From positions 1 to 64,000 of the forward strand of contig NZ_FOJJ01000040.1 of assembly GCF_900111775.1 (NCBI RefSeq): a DNA stretch of 64,000 bases. The letters run 5' to 3'. A model generated the notes under the pieces. The model worked only from the letters and a program-made list of their open reading frames with translations, was not told the origin of the DNA and made no database searches. Shown one piece after another: positions 41,837 to 50,786 of this stretch. This DNA is from Desulfuromonas acetexigens. GTDB taxonomy: Bacteria > Desulfobacterota > Desulfuromonadia > Desulfuromonadales > Trichloromonadaceae. The position numbers and the translations under genes are program-made. The number at the start of each line of letters is the position of its first letter. Positions within the stretch are counted from its first letter, which is position 1.

Positions 41837-42265
41837 TTAGGACTTCGACATTCTCCCCGACAGACGCAGGGTCACCAGGGCCGGAATGAGCAGGAAGGCA
41901 TCGCGCAGCAGGGCGATCCCGGCGGAGGTATGGCCTTGGCCGGGGTTGAAACAGCCGCAGTCGATATCGAGCCCCCGCGCCAGAACGGTGGTCAAGGCGA
42001 CTATGAAGACCAGGGTCAGCCCGGTCAGAACCAGCGCCGCCGGCCGCACCTTACGGTTGCAGAGAAGAAGCAGCGCGGCCACCGTCTCCACGTAGGGGAG
42101 AGTCGCCGCCACCAGATAGTTCCAGGCATAGGGAAGGAGCTGATAATTGGCGACGTCACGGGCAAAGACGACGACATCGGCGGATTTGACGATGCCGGCA
42201 TAGAGGTAGACCCCGCCCAGGGCCAATCGACAGAAGTGATAGAAATAGGTACCGGCGCGGCTCAT
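41837..42265 (-). CDS. MauE/DoxX-type membrane protein, locus 2
   Basis: 142 residues with four membrane helices. Its DIDCGCF motif has Cys103 and Cys105, the same residue numbers as the paralogue at 7796. MauE-like proteins take part in envelope disulfide chemistry. The start ATG 42265 overlaps the rhodanese stop (ATGA) with GGAGG four bases upstream. The B12-type radical SAM gene follows without a gap. Confidence 0.85.
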   Translation of the reverse strand: MSRAGTYFYHFCRLALGGVYLYAGIVKSADVVVFARDVANYQLLPYAWNYLVAATLPYVETVAALLLLCNRKVRPAALVLTGLTLVFIVALTTVLARGLDIDCGCFNPGQGHTSAGIALLRDAFLLIPALVTLRLSGRMSKS

Positions 42266-42777
42266 GGCGCCTCCTTTTCCACCGGCAGCCCGGCATCCCG
42301 CCACTCGGGGAAGCCCCCTTCGTACACCCGCACGTCGAGGTAGCCTTCGGCCAGCAACCGTTCGCCGAGATCGAAGGAGTCGGGGCAGCCGAAACCGCTG
42401 CAATAGAGAATCAGTGTCGTATCTTTCGGCACCCGCTCGAGAAATTCCGGCAACATCTGCTCATATTCCCCAATGGGAAAGACGAAGGCTTTGGGCAGAT
42501 GCCCTTCGGCGTACACTTCGGCGGCTCGGGCATCGACCGCCAAGGCGCCACCCGCCAGAAGTTCGCGGACTTCCTCCAACATCACCGGCAGGGGAAATGC
42601 CTGGAACTCCACGGTGGATTGCACCCCTTCGCCGCTGGAAGACGGCGCCGCGACTGTGCTCAGACGACCGGCAAAGGCATCCAGCACCACCCGTGCATTG
42701 AAGGAAAGGCCGAGCACCACGCCGATCGCGAAAATCACGCCGGCCTCAATTACCATGGTCCGGATTCCCGGGATCAT
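42262..42777 (-). CDS. membrane-anchored rhodanese-like protein, locus 2
   Basis: 171 residues. Residues 7-27 are an N-terminal membrane anchor, a linker follows, and residues about 62-168 form a rhodanese domain (VDARAAEVYAEGHLPKAFVFP). The active loop ILYCSGFGC has Cys126 and Cys131 (C-x4-C), matching the paired cysteines of the rhodanese at 8258. Start 42777 has GAGG five bases upstream. Likely faces the periplasm and works with the MauE-like protein encoded next. Confidence 0.82.
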   Translation of the reverse strand: MIPGIRTMVIEAGVIFAIGVVLGLSFNARVVLDAFAGRLSTVAAPSSSGEGVQSTVEFQAFPLPVMLEEVRELLAGGALAVDARAAEVYAEGHLPKAFVFPIGEYEQMLPEFLERVPKDTTLILYCSGFGCPDSFDLGERLLAEGYLDVRVYEGGFPEWRDAGLPVEKEAP

Positions 42778-42784
42778 AAACACC

Positions 42785-42976
42785 TCATTCGTCCGGGGAC
42801 TCGATCATGCCGGGCGCAAGCGACCCAAGCATCTCGCGATAGTGCACCAGTTCCCGCTCCAGCCGAGCGATCCGCTGGGCGCTTTCGGCGACCACCAGAT
42901 TCAGTTCCTCCAGCATCCGCCCCTGATGGGTGTAGCGGATTTCCAGTTCATCGACTCGTTGCCGCAATTCATCCAT
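42785..42976 (-). CDS. slyX: SlyX-like coiled-coil protein
   Basis: 63 residues, almost entirely one coiled coil: MDELRQRVDELEIRYTHQ..MLEELNLVVAESAQRIARLEREL, the SlyX pattern. Function of SlyX is unknown. It lies 7 bases upstream of the rhodanese gene and 3 bases after the GGQ-protein stop, so all are in one operon. Confidence 0.8.
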   Translation of the reverse strand: MDELRQRVDELEIRYTHQGRMLEELNLVVAESAQRIARLERELVHYREMLGSLAPGMIESPDE

Positions 42977-42979
42977 GTC

Positions 42980-43324
42980 CTATTCCTCGCTCCGCACGGT
43001 TGTTCTACGGATTTTCTTGATGGCGGCCTGGCGTTTTTTCCCCTCCAGCCGCCGTTCCCGGGAAGCCCGGGTCGGGTTGGTCGCCACCCGCTGTTTGCGC
43101 CGCCGGCGCAGGGCGAGCAACCGCTCGCGCAGGCGCGCCAGGGCGGTCTGGCGATTGGTCAGCTGCGAACGGGATTCCGTGGCGGTGACGATAATGCCGC
43201 TGGGCAGATGCTGGATACGCACCGCCGATTCGGTCTTGTTCTTCTTCTGTCCGCCCGGTCCGGAGGACTTGAAGTAGCTGATGACCAGATCTTTTTCCTC
43301 GTACACAGGGGTTTCGTCCGTCAC
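42980..43324 (-). CDS. GGQ-domain release-factor-like protein (possible ribosome rescue)
   Basis: 114 residues. It is a class I release-factor catalytic domain only: SSGPGGQKKNKTESAVRIQHLPSGIIVTATESRSQ, with the GGQ that triggers peptidyl-tRNA hydrolysis. There is no codon-recognition domain. A strongly basic tail (RRRRKQRV..RRLEGKKRQAAIKKIRR) resembles the C-terminal tail that ArfB/YaeJ inserts into the mRNA channel of stalled ribosomes, though the protein is shorter than ArfB. Likely rescue factor; not proven. Confidence 0.8.
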   Translation of the reverse strand: MTDETPVYEEKDLVISYFKSSGPGGQKKNKTESAVRIQHLPSGIIVTATESRSQLTNRQTALARLRERLLALRRRRKQRVATNPTRASRERRLEGKKRQAAIKKIRRTTVRSEE

Positions 43325-43434
43325 TTCGACCCTCCCGCTGGCAATTTTTCGGGATCCATGCTAGAAGAAAAGACTTCACAGGACAAGCCTTCGTCGACTT
43401 TAACCGGCCCCCATCCCCTTTTCACGGAGACGCC

Positions 43435-43974
43435 ATGAGCCATTTCGCCCTGACCATCATCGGCCGCGACCGCGCCGGCATCGTTTCGCAAGTCACCGAA
43501 ATCCTCTACCATCTCGGCTGCAACATCGCCGACTCCAGCTCGTCGATCCTGGGCGGCCAGTTCTCCATGATCCTCATCATCTCCAATCCGGAGATCAAGG
43601 ACAAGAGCGATTTTGGCGATGCCTTCGCCCCCCTGGAGGAGAGCGGGCTGTCGGTCTTCATCCGCGCCCTCAAGCCGGGCGGCGAACAGCGCCCACAACT
43701 GCCCGGCGAAATCTGCCTGATCTCCGTCTACGGCGCCGACAAACCGGGGATCGTCTACCGCGTCGCCAAGGAACTCGGCGACCGCCAGGTCAACATCACC
43801 GACCTCAACACCAAGCTGATCGGCACGGAAGCCCGTCCGGTCTACGTGATGATGCTCGAAGTGGTGCTGCCGGCCGACTTGGAAGAAGCTGAGCTGAAAG
43901 AGATCATGAACCGCCTGAAAGGGGAGCTGCACGTGGACATCTCGGTCCGCTCCATCACCCCGGTGGAGCTCTGA
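43435..43974 (+). CDS. tandem ACT-domain protein (GcvR-like)
   Basis: 179 residues with two ACT domains, about 1-85 (FALTIIGRDRAGIVSQVTEILYHLGCNI) and 93-179 (CLISVYGADKPGIVYRVAKELGDRQVNI). This is the architecture of the glycine cleavage regulator GcvR. The ligand is probably an amino acid. Three bases upstream of def, so probably co-transcribed. GGAG before ATG. Confidence 0.85.
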   Translation: MSHFALTIIGRDRAGIVSQVTEILYHLGCNIADSSSSILGGQFSMILIISNPEIKDKSDFGDAFAPLEESGLSVFIRALKPGGEQRPQLPGEICLISVYGADKPGIVYRVAKELGDRQVNITDLNTKLIGTEARPVYVMMLEVVLPADLEEAELKEIMNRLKGELHVDISVRSITPVEL

Positions 43975-43977
43975 TTC

Positions 43978-44478
43978 ATGGCTGTACAAGAGATACTGAC
44001 CTACCCCGATCCCCGGCTTAAAACCGTCTGCGCCCCCGTCGCGGAACTGGACGACGTGCAATCATTGATACAGGATCTCATCGACACCATGGTCGCTGCC
44101 GGTCACTCGGTGGGAGTGGCCGCGCCACAGATCGGCGACTGCCGCCGAGTGGTGGTGGTCGATGTCTCCCACAGCAAGCTCGGCAAGGAGAACAACCATG
44201 GCCTGATGGTCATGGTCAATCCGGAAATCCTCGAACGGGAAGGCTGCGAAACGATGCGCGAGGGGTGCATGAGCGTCCCCGACTTCACCGGCAACGTGAC
44301 GCGCGCGCAGAATATCCTCGTCCAGTTCACCGACCGCGAGGGGCAGGACAAGGTGTTCCGCGCCAGCGGCTTCGAGGCGGTCGCCATCCAGCACGAACTC
44401 GATCACCTCGACGGCATGCTCTTTCTCGACCGCGTTTCCAACCTCAAGACCGACGTCTTCCGCCGCAAAAACCGCTGA
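43978..44478 (+). CDS. def: peptide deformylase
   Basis: 166-residue metalloenzyme removing the N-formyl group from new proteins. All three motifs are present: GVAAPQIG (motif 1, GxxAAPQ type), EGCMSVP with the metal-ligand Cys, and QHELDHLDG with the two His ligands and catalytic Glu. N-terminus VQEILTYPDPRL is typical. Confidence 0.96.
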   Translation: MAVQEILTYPDPRLKTVCAPVAELDDVQSLIQDLIDTMVAAGHSVGVAAPQIGDCRRVVVVDVSHSKLGKENNHGLMVMVNPEILEREGCETMREGCMSVPDFTGNVTRAQNILVQFTDREGQDKVFRASGFEAVAIQHELDHLDGMLFLDRVSNLKTDVFRRKNR

Positions 44479-44487
44479 GCCTCAGCA

Positions 44488-45894
44488 TCACTTTCGCCGC
44501 AGCAGGGGCAGCACCTTGGCCGCCGCCTGGTTCGAAGCGTTGACGCAGTCGTTGAGGCCGACGCCGTAGAAGGAATTGCCGGTGAAGACCAGCCCCGGAC
44601 AGGCGGCCAGGCGCTCGTCCAGCGCCGCCAGGCGCCGAGCGTGGCCGACGGTGTACTGGGGAATCGCCTGTTCGTGGCGGAAGATGCGCACGAAATCGGG
44701 CGCGACGGTGATCCCCATAATTTCCTTGAGATCGACCATCACCCGGGACTTGACCTCCTCCTCACTCAGGGCGATGGCGTTAGGATTGGTCGCCCCGCCC
44801 ATCATCGAACGCAGCAGCACCTTGCCCGCCGGGGCCCGGTTGGGGAAGATGCTCGAATCCCAGAGGGTGCCGAGAATCGATTTGCCTTCCTTCTTGGGAA
44901 TGAGATAGCCGAAACCATCGAGGTCGCGGGCGATCTTCTCCCGCTCGTAGCCGAAGCAGACCACGTTCATCGGCGCGTAGGGAATCGCCCGCAGGATCTC
45001 ACTCATCCCCCCATCGAGTTCCTCCACCATCCCCGCCAGGGCATGGGCGGGGGCGGCGCTGACGACGATTTCCGCGTCGACGCTGCCACCATCGGCCAGC
45101 TTCAGTTCGAAGCCGTCGGCCTTTTTAACGATCGCAACCACCCCCGCGCCGGTACGGACCTCGCCGGCCAGAGCGGCGGCCGTGCGGTCGGTCAACTCCT
45201 GAATCCCGCCGGTGAAGGAGGTCAGTACCCCGCCGGGACCGGCCGCGCTCGCCACCACCTTCCCCGCCTTGCGTTCCTCCCGTTTCTTTTTGGCCATCTT
45301 GGCCATCGCCTTGAGCAGACCGCCGTATTCCCGCTCCAGCTGATAGATGCGGGGAAAGCAGCTTTTCAGACTCATCGTTTCCGGGTCGCCGGCGAAGATG
45401 CCGGAGACCATCGGCGCGATCAACTTGTCGAGGGCCTCGGCGCCGAGCCGACGGCGACCGAAGTCGGCGAGGGTCTCGTCGCTGTCGCCGGTGGCGGTGG
45501 GAACCAACAGCTCCCCGGCCAGACGCACTTTGCCGGGCCAGGAGATGAGCTTGGATTTCAGGAAGGAGGGGCCATTTTCCGGCAGCCGGTGCAGTTCGGC
45601 GCCCGAATAGATGAAGCGCTTGCGGGCGTTGTCGTCGGAGCGCAGCAGGCGCTCGCGGATGCCGAGCTTGTCGCACAGCTCCAGGGTCATCGGCTTGCTG
45701 TCGAGAAAGCCGTTGGGGCCCCACTCGCAGAGAAATCCCTCTTCCTGAATGCTCAACACCTTGCCGCCGGTGCGCTCTTTCTTTTCGAGCACCACCGTGC
45801 TCACTTCCAGACCTTCGGCCTGGGCTTCCTGTTCGATGGCATAGGCAACGGAAAGGCCGGAAATTCCGGCCCCGATAATCGCAACGCGGGTCAT
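44488..45894 (-). CDS. hemG: protoporphyrinogen oxidase, HemY-type
   Basis: 468-residue FAD enzyme (often annotated hemG or hemY in this group). The N-terminal dinucleotide motif GAGISGLSVAYAIE is followed by EKKERTGGKVLS and GPNGFLDSKP. The C-terminus GNSFYGVGLNDCVNASNQAA is the conserved FAD-binding end. It oxidises (copro)protoporphyrinogen in the classical haem route, consistent with hemE and hemH at 60-62 kb. Oxygen or another acceptor may be used. AGGAG seven bases before ATG. Confidence 0.92.
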   Translation of the reverse strand: MTRVAIIGAGISGLSVAYAIEQEAQAEGLEVSTVVLEKKERTGGKVLSIQEEGFLCEWGPNGFLDSKPMTLELCDKLGIRERLLRSDDNARKRFIYSGAELHRLPENGPSFLKSKLISWPGKVRLAGELLVPTATGDSDETLADFGRRRLGAEALDKLIAPMVSGIFAGDPETMSLKSCFPRIYQLEREYGGLLKAMAKMAKKKREERKAGKVVASAAGPGGVLTSFTGGIQELTDRTAAALAGEVRTGAGVVAIVKKADGFELKLADGGSVDAEIVVSAAPAHALAGMVEELDGGMSEILRAIPYAPMNVVCFGYEREKIARDLDGFGYLIPKKEGKSILGTLWDSSIFPNRAPAGKVLLRSMMGGATNPNAIALSEEEVKSRVMVDLKEIMGITVAPDFVRIFRHEQAIPQYTVGHARRLAALDERLAACPGLVFTGNSFYGVGLNDCVNASNQAAAKVLPLLRRK

Positions 45895-45953
45895 GTCGAC
45901 GCTCCTCGGAAAAAGGCCGCCCTTCGTCCCCTCTCGGGATTCGGGAAGGCGGG

Positions 45954-46481
45954 TCAGGGATTGATGATGGGCATCGTCGGGTCGGCAAGGAGCTCGTTCT
46001 TCAGCCGACCGAATTCTTCGGGGCTGATCAGCCCCTGATCGAGCAGGCGCACCAGTTGGTCGAGACGACGCAGGCGCTGGGCTTCGGGATCTTCGAGCTG
46101 CATCACCGGCACCCGATCGAGCAGGATCGGTTCCGCCGGGTTGCCGCTCGCCACCGGCTGCCCCAGCCGCAACGAGGCGACGCCGCCGAAGAGCTTGACC
46201 TCCACCGCCCGATCACGAAAGACCGGATCGCTGAGGACCTCGCGGAGTTTTTCGGCGTTCTTGCGGAACTTGCGAAAAAAGAGGTAGCCGGAGAGGAGGA
46301 TCAGGGCGAAGCCGCCGCCGAGAATCCAGGGCATGTATTCGACCACCCCCCGGAAAAAGACGACCGCCACCGCCACCAGCACCAGCAGCAACACATGCAG
46401 CAGCAGGACCAGGTAGGCGACCATGACCCCGCTGAACAAGCCCTTGTCTTCTTTCTTCTTTTCTGGCTTTTCACTCTTCAT
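45954..46481 (-). CDS. membrane protein with SHOCT-like C-terminus
   Basis: 175 residues. A lysine-rich start (KSEKPEKKKEDKG) is followed by two membrane helices (about 16-42 and 48-68), a soluble region and a C-terminal SHOCT-type helix pair (RLDQLVRLLDQGLISPEEFGRLKNELL). The SHOCT motif mediates oligomerisation in unrelated proteins. Start at 46481 chosen because the upstream extension is divergent-promoter DNA; no Shine-Dalgarno sequence is visible. Role unknown. Confidence 0.65.
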   Translation of the reverse strand: MKSEKPEKKKEDKGLFSGVMVAYLVLLLHVLLLVLVAVAVVFFRGVVEYMPWILGGGFALILLSGYLFFRKFRKNAEKLREVLSDPVFRDRAVEVKLFGGVASLRLGQPVASGNPAEPILLDRVPVMQLEDPEAQRLRRLDQLVRLLDQGLISPEEFGRLKNELLADPTMPIINP

Positions 46482-46602
46482 AAAAGTCGTTTTTCGGCTC
46501 CGTGAGCGGCCCGCTTGGGCCGGGTTAAAATCGCGCACCAGCATAACATCATTCCCGGGCATTCGCCAAGGTGTACTTGGTCTGCACCGGCGGTCTTGGC
46601 TA

Positions 46603-46631
46603 TTGACGGCGGCGGAGGCAAGGCCTATAAA
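46603..46631 (+). promoter_or_regulatory. sigma70 promoter of the MFS gene
   Basis: TTGACG (46603-46608), 17-base spacer, TATAAA (46626-46631), about 40 bases before ATG. Confidence 0.75.
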
Positions 46632-46671
46632 GAGTGGCCGAACACGGCTTTTCCTGAGGATTGCACTGCGT

Positions 46672-47826
46672 ATGCTCTACACCCCCGCTTTCGTGGCCAT
46701 GTTCCTGGCCAACTTTTGCACCGTCTCGAGCTTCGGCGCCTTCTATCTCTTCCCCCTCTTCATCACCGAGCATGGCGGCGACAAAAGCGACATCGGCCTG
46801 ATCATGGGGGGCTTCGCCCTCGCCTCGGCCCTCTGCCGCCCCTGGGTGGCGGACATGATCGACCGACTGGGGCGCAAAAAGAGCTATCTCATCGGCTGCC
46901 TGATCATGGCCGTCATGCCCCTCTTCTATCTGACCTTCGCCGGAAATCTGGCGGGCTTCTACTTGCCGCTCCTCGTTGTGCGCATCGTCCACGGCGTCGG
47001 CCTGGCCATCTGCTTCACCGCCATCTTCACCTTCGTCGCCGACATCATCCCCCCGGGACGGCTCAACGAAGGGATCGGCATCTTCGGCGCCTCGGGGCTG
47101 ATCGGTACGGCCATCGGCCCGCTGATCGGTGAAATCGTCCTGCGCCGCTACGGTTTCGACGCCTTCTTCATCGCCGCCGGCCTGCCCGCCCTGGTCGCCC
47201 TGCTCATCACCCTGAGCCTCGCCGATACCTACGCCCCTCGGGAAGAGCAACCCGGGCCCGGCTTCTTTACCCTGCTCGGGCGGCGCAAGCACCTCGCCAT
47301 CGCCCTGCTCTCGCTGCTCTTCGGCTTCGGCCTGGCGGCCTCGGGCAACTTCGTCGCCCCCCTCGCCCAGGCGCGAAACCTGCCCCTCGTCTCCCTCTAC
47401 TTCATCGCCTACTCGACTGCCGCCGTCCTCATCCGTCTGGTCGGGGGGCGTCTGGCGGACCGCATCGGCGAGGGTCGCATCCTTCCCTACGCCCTGGTGA
47501 TCACCGCTGGCGGCCTGCTCGCCTTGATCTTCGTCGAAAGCGGTCCGGCCTTTTTCGCCGCCGGCTTTCTCGCCGGCGCCGGACACGGGCTGCTCTTTCC
47601 CACCCTCAACGCCCTGGCGCTGCGCGACGAACCGGCCCAGAATCGGGGCAAGATCACCGGCATCTTCACCGGCGGCATCGACACCGGCGCCTTCGCCGGG
47701 GCCGTGATTCTCGGTTACCTCGGCGAATGGGGCGGGCTCGAACTGATCTTCGCCATTGGCGGCGGCGCCCTCCTCTCGGGCCTGGCCTTGGCCCGCCCGA
47801 ACCAGCAAAGGCGCGGCGCCCCTTGA
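46672..47826 (+). CDS. MFS transporter
   Basis: 384-residue inner-membrane transporter with twelve helices. The MFS loop 2-3 motif reads CRPWVADMIDRLGRKKSYLIG, and its counterpart in the second half reads VGGRLADRIGEGRILP. FTFVADIIPPGRLNEGIGIFGASGLIGTAIGP is the motif C-like antiporter segment, suggesting export. Substrate unknown. Ribosome site is weak (GAGGA eleven bases upstream). Confidence 0.85.
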   Translation: MLYTPAFVAMFLANFCTVSSFGAFYLFPLFITEHGGDKSDIGLIMGGFALASALCRPWVADMIDRLGRKKSYLIGCLIMAVMPLFYLTFAGNLAGFYLPLLVVRIVHGVGLAICFTAIFTFVADIIPPGRLNEGIGIFGASGLIGTAIGPLIGEIVLRRYGFDAFFIAAGLPALVALLITLSLADTYAPREEQPGPGFFTLLGRRKHLAIALLSLLFGFGLAASGNFVAPLAQARNLPLVSLYFIAYSTAAVLIRLVGGRLADRIGEGRILPYALVITAGGLLALIFVESGPAFFAAGFLAGAGHGLLFPTLNALALRDEPAQNRGKITGIFTGGIDTGAFAGAVILGYLGEWGGLELIFAIGGGALLSGLALARPNQQRRGAP

Positions 47827-47851
47827 CGCGAGCCCGCGCCGTCACTATATT
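47823..47851 (+). promoter_or_regulatory. sigma70 promoter of the J-domain gene
   Basis: TTGACG (47823-47828) overlapping the MFS stop codon, 17-base spacer, TATATT (47846-47851). Confidence 0.75.
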
Positions 47852-47886
47852 GTCAACGCATTTGCGCCCCAACCAGGAGAGAACCA

Positions 47887-48780
47887 ATGGCCAAGGATTA
47901 CTATGCCCAGCTCGGCGTGAAAAAAGACGCCTCAGCGGATGAGATCAAAAAAGCCTACCGCAAGCTGGCGCTGAAATATCACCCCGACAAAAACCCCGAC
48001 GATAAAAAGGCCGAGGAAAAATTCAAGGAGATCACCGAGGCTTACGCCGTCCTCTCCGATCCCGAGAAGAAGCGCCAGTACGATCAGTTCGGCGAATCGG
48101 GCTTTCATCAGCGCTTCAGCCAGGAAGACATCTATCGAAACTTCGACGTGGGCGATCTCTTCCGGGAATTCGGCCTGGGGGATAACGACATCTTCGGCCA
48201 CCTCTTCGGCGGTGGCGGTCGGCGCAGCACTTTCGGCGGCGGCACCTCCCGCAGCCGCGTGGTCAAGGGACAGGATTTCGTCATGCGCCTGCCCATCCCC
48301 TTCCGCCTCGCCGTCCTCGGCGGGGAGCGTCGCGTCGATTACCGCCGCGACGGCACGGTCGAGCAGCTACAAGTGCGGATTCCCGCCGGAGTCGAAAACG
48401 GCCAACGCCTGCGCGTCGCCGGCAAGGGGGGCAGCAGCCCCATGGGCGGCACGGCGGGCGACCTCTTTCTGGAAATCGAAGTCGAAGCCGATTCGGTCTT
48501 CAGCCGCGAGGGGGACAACCTGCACGTGCGCCTGGAAATCCCCTTCACCGGCGCCTGTCTCGGCACCACGGTGGACGTGCCGACCCTCGACGGTCCCAAA
48601 CGCGTCAAAGTCCCCCCCGGCATCGCCGCCGGCGGCAAGATCCGCCTTGCCGGGTTCGGCGTCCCCCGCTCCAGCGGCGCCAAGGGCGACCTCTACGCCA
48701 CCATCGACGTAACCGTCCCCAAACAGTTGACCGAAAAACAGAAAGAACTGCTCGAAGCCTTGAAAAAAGCCGGGCTGTAA
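47887..48780 (+). CDS. CbpA-type J-domain co-chaperone
   Basis: 297 residues. J domain at 1-70 with the HPD motif in [18 protein letters not shown] Gly/Phe-rich linker follows ([19 protein letters not shown]), then two beta-barrel client-binding domains (about 125-285) as in CbpA/DnaJ. There is no Cys-rich zinc finger, so it is a type B (CbpA-like) rather than DnaJ. It stimulates DnaK ATPase. AGGAG before ATG. Confidence 0.9.
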   Translation: MAKDYYAQLGVKKDASADEIKKAYRKLALKYHPDKNPDDKKAEEKFKEITEAYAVLSDPEKKRQYDQFGESGFHQRFSQEDIYRNFDVGDLFREFGLGDNDIFGHLFGGGGRRSTFGGGTSRSRVVKGQDFVMRLPIPFRLAVLGGERRVDYRRDGTVEQLQVRIPAGVENGQRLRVAGKGGSSPMGGTAGDLFLEIEVEADSVFSREGDNLHVRLEIPFTGACLGTTVDVPTLDGPKRVKVPPGIAAGGKIRLAGFGVPRSSGAKGDLYATIDVTVPKQLTEKQKELLEALKKAGL

Positions 48781-48784
48781 ACAA

Positions 48785-48816
48785 CGAGGGGGGGGACGCA
48801 AGCGTCCCCCCTCTTT
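48785..48816 (+). terminator. terminator after the J-domain gene
   Basis: CGAGGGGGG.. ACG/CGT ..CCCCCCTC stem followed by TTTCG. Confidence 0.8.
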
Positions 48817-48964
48817 CGTCGGGCAACCAGGCGCCATCTGTCCGAGCGCCCACAACGGCTCCGACACCTCCCGCTCTCTACTTCCCCGCCCGGCATCTTG
48901 ATCCCCGCCCATGATCGGCCCTTTCGCTCGCGCCGATCCCCACCCAACCTTATTCGCCAACAAC

Positions 48965-49004
48965 AACGACAATAAATACTGTCTCAATAGTATTTATTGT
49001 CGTT
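48965..49004 (+). promoter_or_regulatory. hipBA operator O1, 16-bp perfect inverted repeat
   Basis: AACGACAATAAATACT (48965-48980), 8-base spacer, and its exact complement at 48989-49004. The inner AAATACT-N8-AGTATTT unit recurs at 49075-49096. Confidence 0.8.
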
Positions 49005-49050
49005 CAAAACCCCTCAGGTCTTTTTATACTGCCCGGGCGATATTTAATGC

Positions 49051-49079
49051 TTGACGAACGTATCTCCATATCATAAATA
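49051..49079 (+). promoter_or_regulatory. sigma70 promoter of hipBA
   Basis: TTGACG (49051-49056), 17-base spacer, TAAATA (49074-49079). The -10 is inside operator O2. Confidence 0.7.
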
Positions 49080-49096
49080 CTGCTTAAATAGTATTT
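49075..49096 (+). promoter_or_regulatory. hipBA operator O2
   Basis: AAATACT (49075-49081), 8-base spacer, AGTATTT (49090-49096), covering the promoter -10. Centre-to-centre distance to O1 is 101 bp, so DNA looping by HipB is possible. Confidence 0.8.
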
Positions 49097-49110
49097 TGAT
49101 GGAGAGACAA

Positions 49111-49365
49111 ATGCCCAAAACGATCAAGCCGATGCCTACTCCCGAGCAGAGCGGACCACTCGATGCCGAAACCCTGGGCAAGTTCATACGTGCCCGCCGG
49201 ACCCAATCGGGGCTGGGAATACACGAAGCGGCGGCATTTTGCGGAGTCGCCGTCGATACCCTGACCAAGATCGAGACGGCCAGGGGCGACGTCAAGCTCT
49301 CCAGCATCCTGACGGTCTGCCGCATGCTCGGCATCCGTCTCATGGTTGAGCCCTGGGAGGGATAA
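49111..49365 (+). CDS. hipB: HipB-like antitoxin and repressor
   Basis: 84 residues with a Cro/C1-type helix-turn-helix (about 22-75): LGKFIRARRTQSGLGIHEAAAFCGVAVDTLTKIETARGDVKLSSILTVCRMLGI. In HipBA modules this protein neutralises the HipA kinase and represses the operon at inverted repeats, two of which lie upstream. Start at 49111 follows GGAGAG; the stop overlaps the hipA start by one base (TAATG). Confidence 0.9.
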   Translation: MPKTIKPMPTPEQSGPLDAETLGKFIRARRTQSGLGIHEAAAFCGVAVDTLTKIETARGDVKLSSILTVCRMLGIRLMVEPWEG

Positions 49366-50657
49366 TGGCGCAGACCCTCTCCGTATTTCTGAATCGCGAG
49401 CCGCTCGGCCGGCTGACCCTTGAGGGAAAGGACGATCGCTACGGGCTGGAGTACGCCACGACTTGGCTCGACGGCCAGGGGTATGCCGTATCGCCGCACC
49501 TGCAACCGGGGGCGTGTGGATCCGAGCAGGTGAAGCGCTTTCTCGCCAACCTCTTGCCGGAAGGAAAGTGGCTGGAAGAACTTTCGGTCGACCACCAGAT
49601 TTCGAAGGGCAATATCTTTGGCCTGATTGCCTTGCTTGGCGCGGAGACGACCGGCGCGCTGACTTTTCGCTATGACGGCGGCGAGAAACCTCGACCGACC
49701 GCATTCCGCAAAGTCGGCGCCGGGGAATTGACGGAGCGGATCGCTCAGCGCCAACATCTCTCCATCGCCACCTGGGACGGCAAACCCCGCCTTTCCATCG
49801 CCGGCGTACAGGACAAGCTGCCGATCCTGATCCGGCCCGACGGCAGCATGGGGTTCGGCGAGGGGGAGCTGGCATCGACGCATATCCTGAAGTTCGGTCG
49901 GCGGCCCGACATGCACATGATGATCAACGAGTTTCTCTGCATGAAACTGGCGGAACTGGTCAAGCTGCCGGTCGCCGGGGTCTCGCTCCGACGTTTCGGC
50001 GAACCGGTTCTGGTCGTCGAGCGGTTCGACCGGCGCCGGCTTGGGGACAGGGTCGACCGGCTGCATCTGATCGACGGCTGCCAGATGCTCGATCTGCCGC
50101 CGACCTACAAGTACGAACGCCCTTTCGGCAAGTCCGGCGAAGGAGCCCGCATCCGCACCGGCGCCAGTCTGCCGAAGCTCTTTGCCGCCTGTCGCGACTG
50201 CCGCGTTCCGGCCTTGGCCATCCGCGATCTGTTGAACTGGACGCTGTTCCAGTTGCTGATCGGCAACAGCGACGCGCACGGCAAGAACATTTCGTTCTTC
50301 GTCGGCAAGGCGGGGCTCGACCTGGCGCCGAGCTACGACCTGTTGAACATCGACATCTATGGGGATGAGTTCGAGCGGGACCTGGCCATGGCCGTCGGCG
50401 ACGAGTTCAGCGCCGAGAAGGTTCTACCCTATGACCTGGCGGAATTCTGCGATACCTGCCGGCTGCCGCCGCGCCAGGTGGCGACCCGTCTGAAAAATCT
50501 CGGCACGGCGATCCTGAAGCGCATGGAAGATTTGCCGTTGGGGAATGATTGGAGCACGGAAGAAAAGGATTTTGCCCGAGAGCTGATCGAAAAGATCAAA
50601 GGGAATGCCGGACGTTTTCTGGAGATTGCCGAAGAGCTGCCGCAGGTCAGGCTTTGA
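49365..50657 (+). CDS. hipA: HipA-family serine/threonine kinase toxin
   Basis: 430 residues. The P-loop-like segment SIAGVQDKLPI contains the serine that is autophosphorylated in E. coli HipA. The catalytic loop is IGNSDAHGKNISFF and the metal-binding motif APSYDLLN. The N-terminal subdomain (VFLNREPLGRLTLEGKDDRYGLEY) is fused, so this is a full-length rather than split HipST system. E. coli HipA phosphorylates glutamyl-tRNA synthetase. All key residues look intact, so it is probably active. It opens a defence island with the type I restriction operon convergent downstream. Confidence 0.92.
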   Translation: MAQTLSVFLNREPLGRLTLEGKDDRYGLEYATTWLDGQGYAVSPHLQPGACGSEQVKRFLANLLPEGKWLEELSVDHQISKGNIFGLIALLGAETTGALTFRYDGGEKPRPTAFRKVGAGELTERIAQRQHLSIATWDGKPRLSIAGVQDKLPILIRPDGSMGFGEGELASTHILKFGRRPDMHMMINEFLCMKLAELVKLPVAGVSLRRFGEPVLVVERFDRRRLGDRVDRLHLIDGCQMLDLPPTYKYERPFGKSGEGARIRTGASLPKLFAACRDCRVPALAIRDLLNWTLFQLLIGNSDAHGKNISFFVGKAGLDLAPSYDLLNIDIYGDEFERDLAMAVGDEFSAEKVLPYDLAEFCDTCRLPPRQVATRLKNLGTAILKRMEDLPLGNDWSTEEKDFARELIEKIKGNAGRFLEIAEELPQVRL

Positions 50658-50786
50658 TTCGGGCGATTTTTCGTAAAAAAGACCTTGAATGTGCTGTCCC
50701 GGAAACTTATCAGGGTACGTTGTATGGCAAATCTCCCCCGGCCCCATAGCTCCTGGCCTGGCCACATTACGGCAAGATCGACAAGC

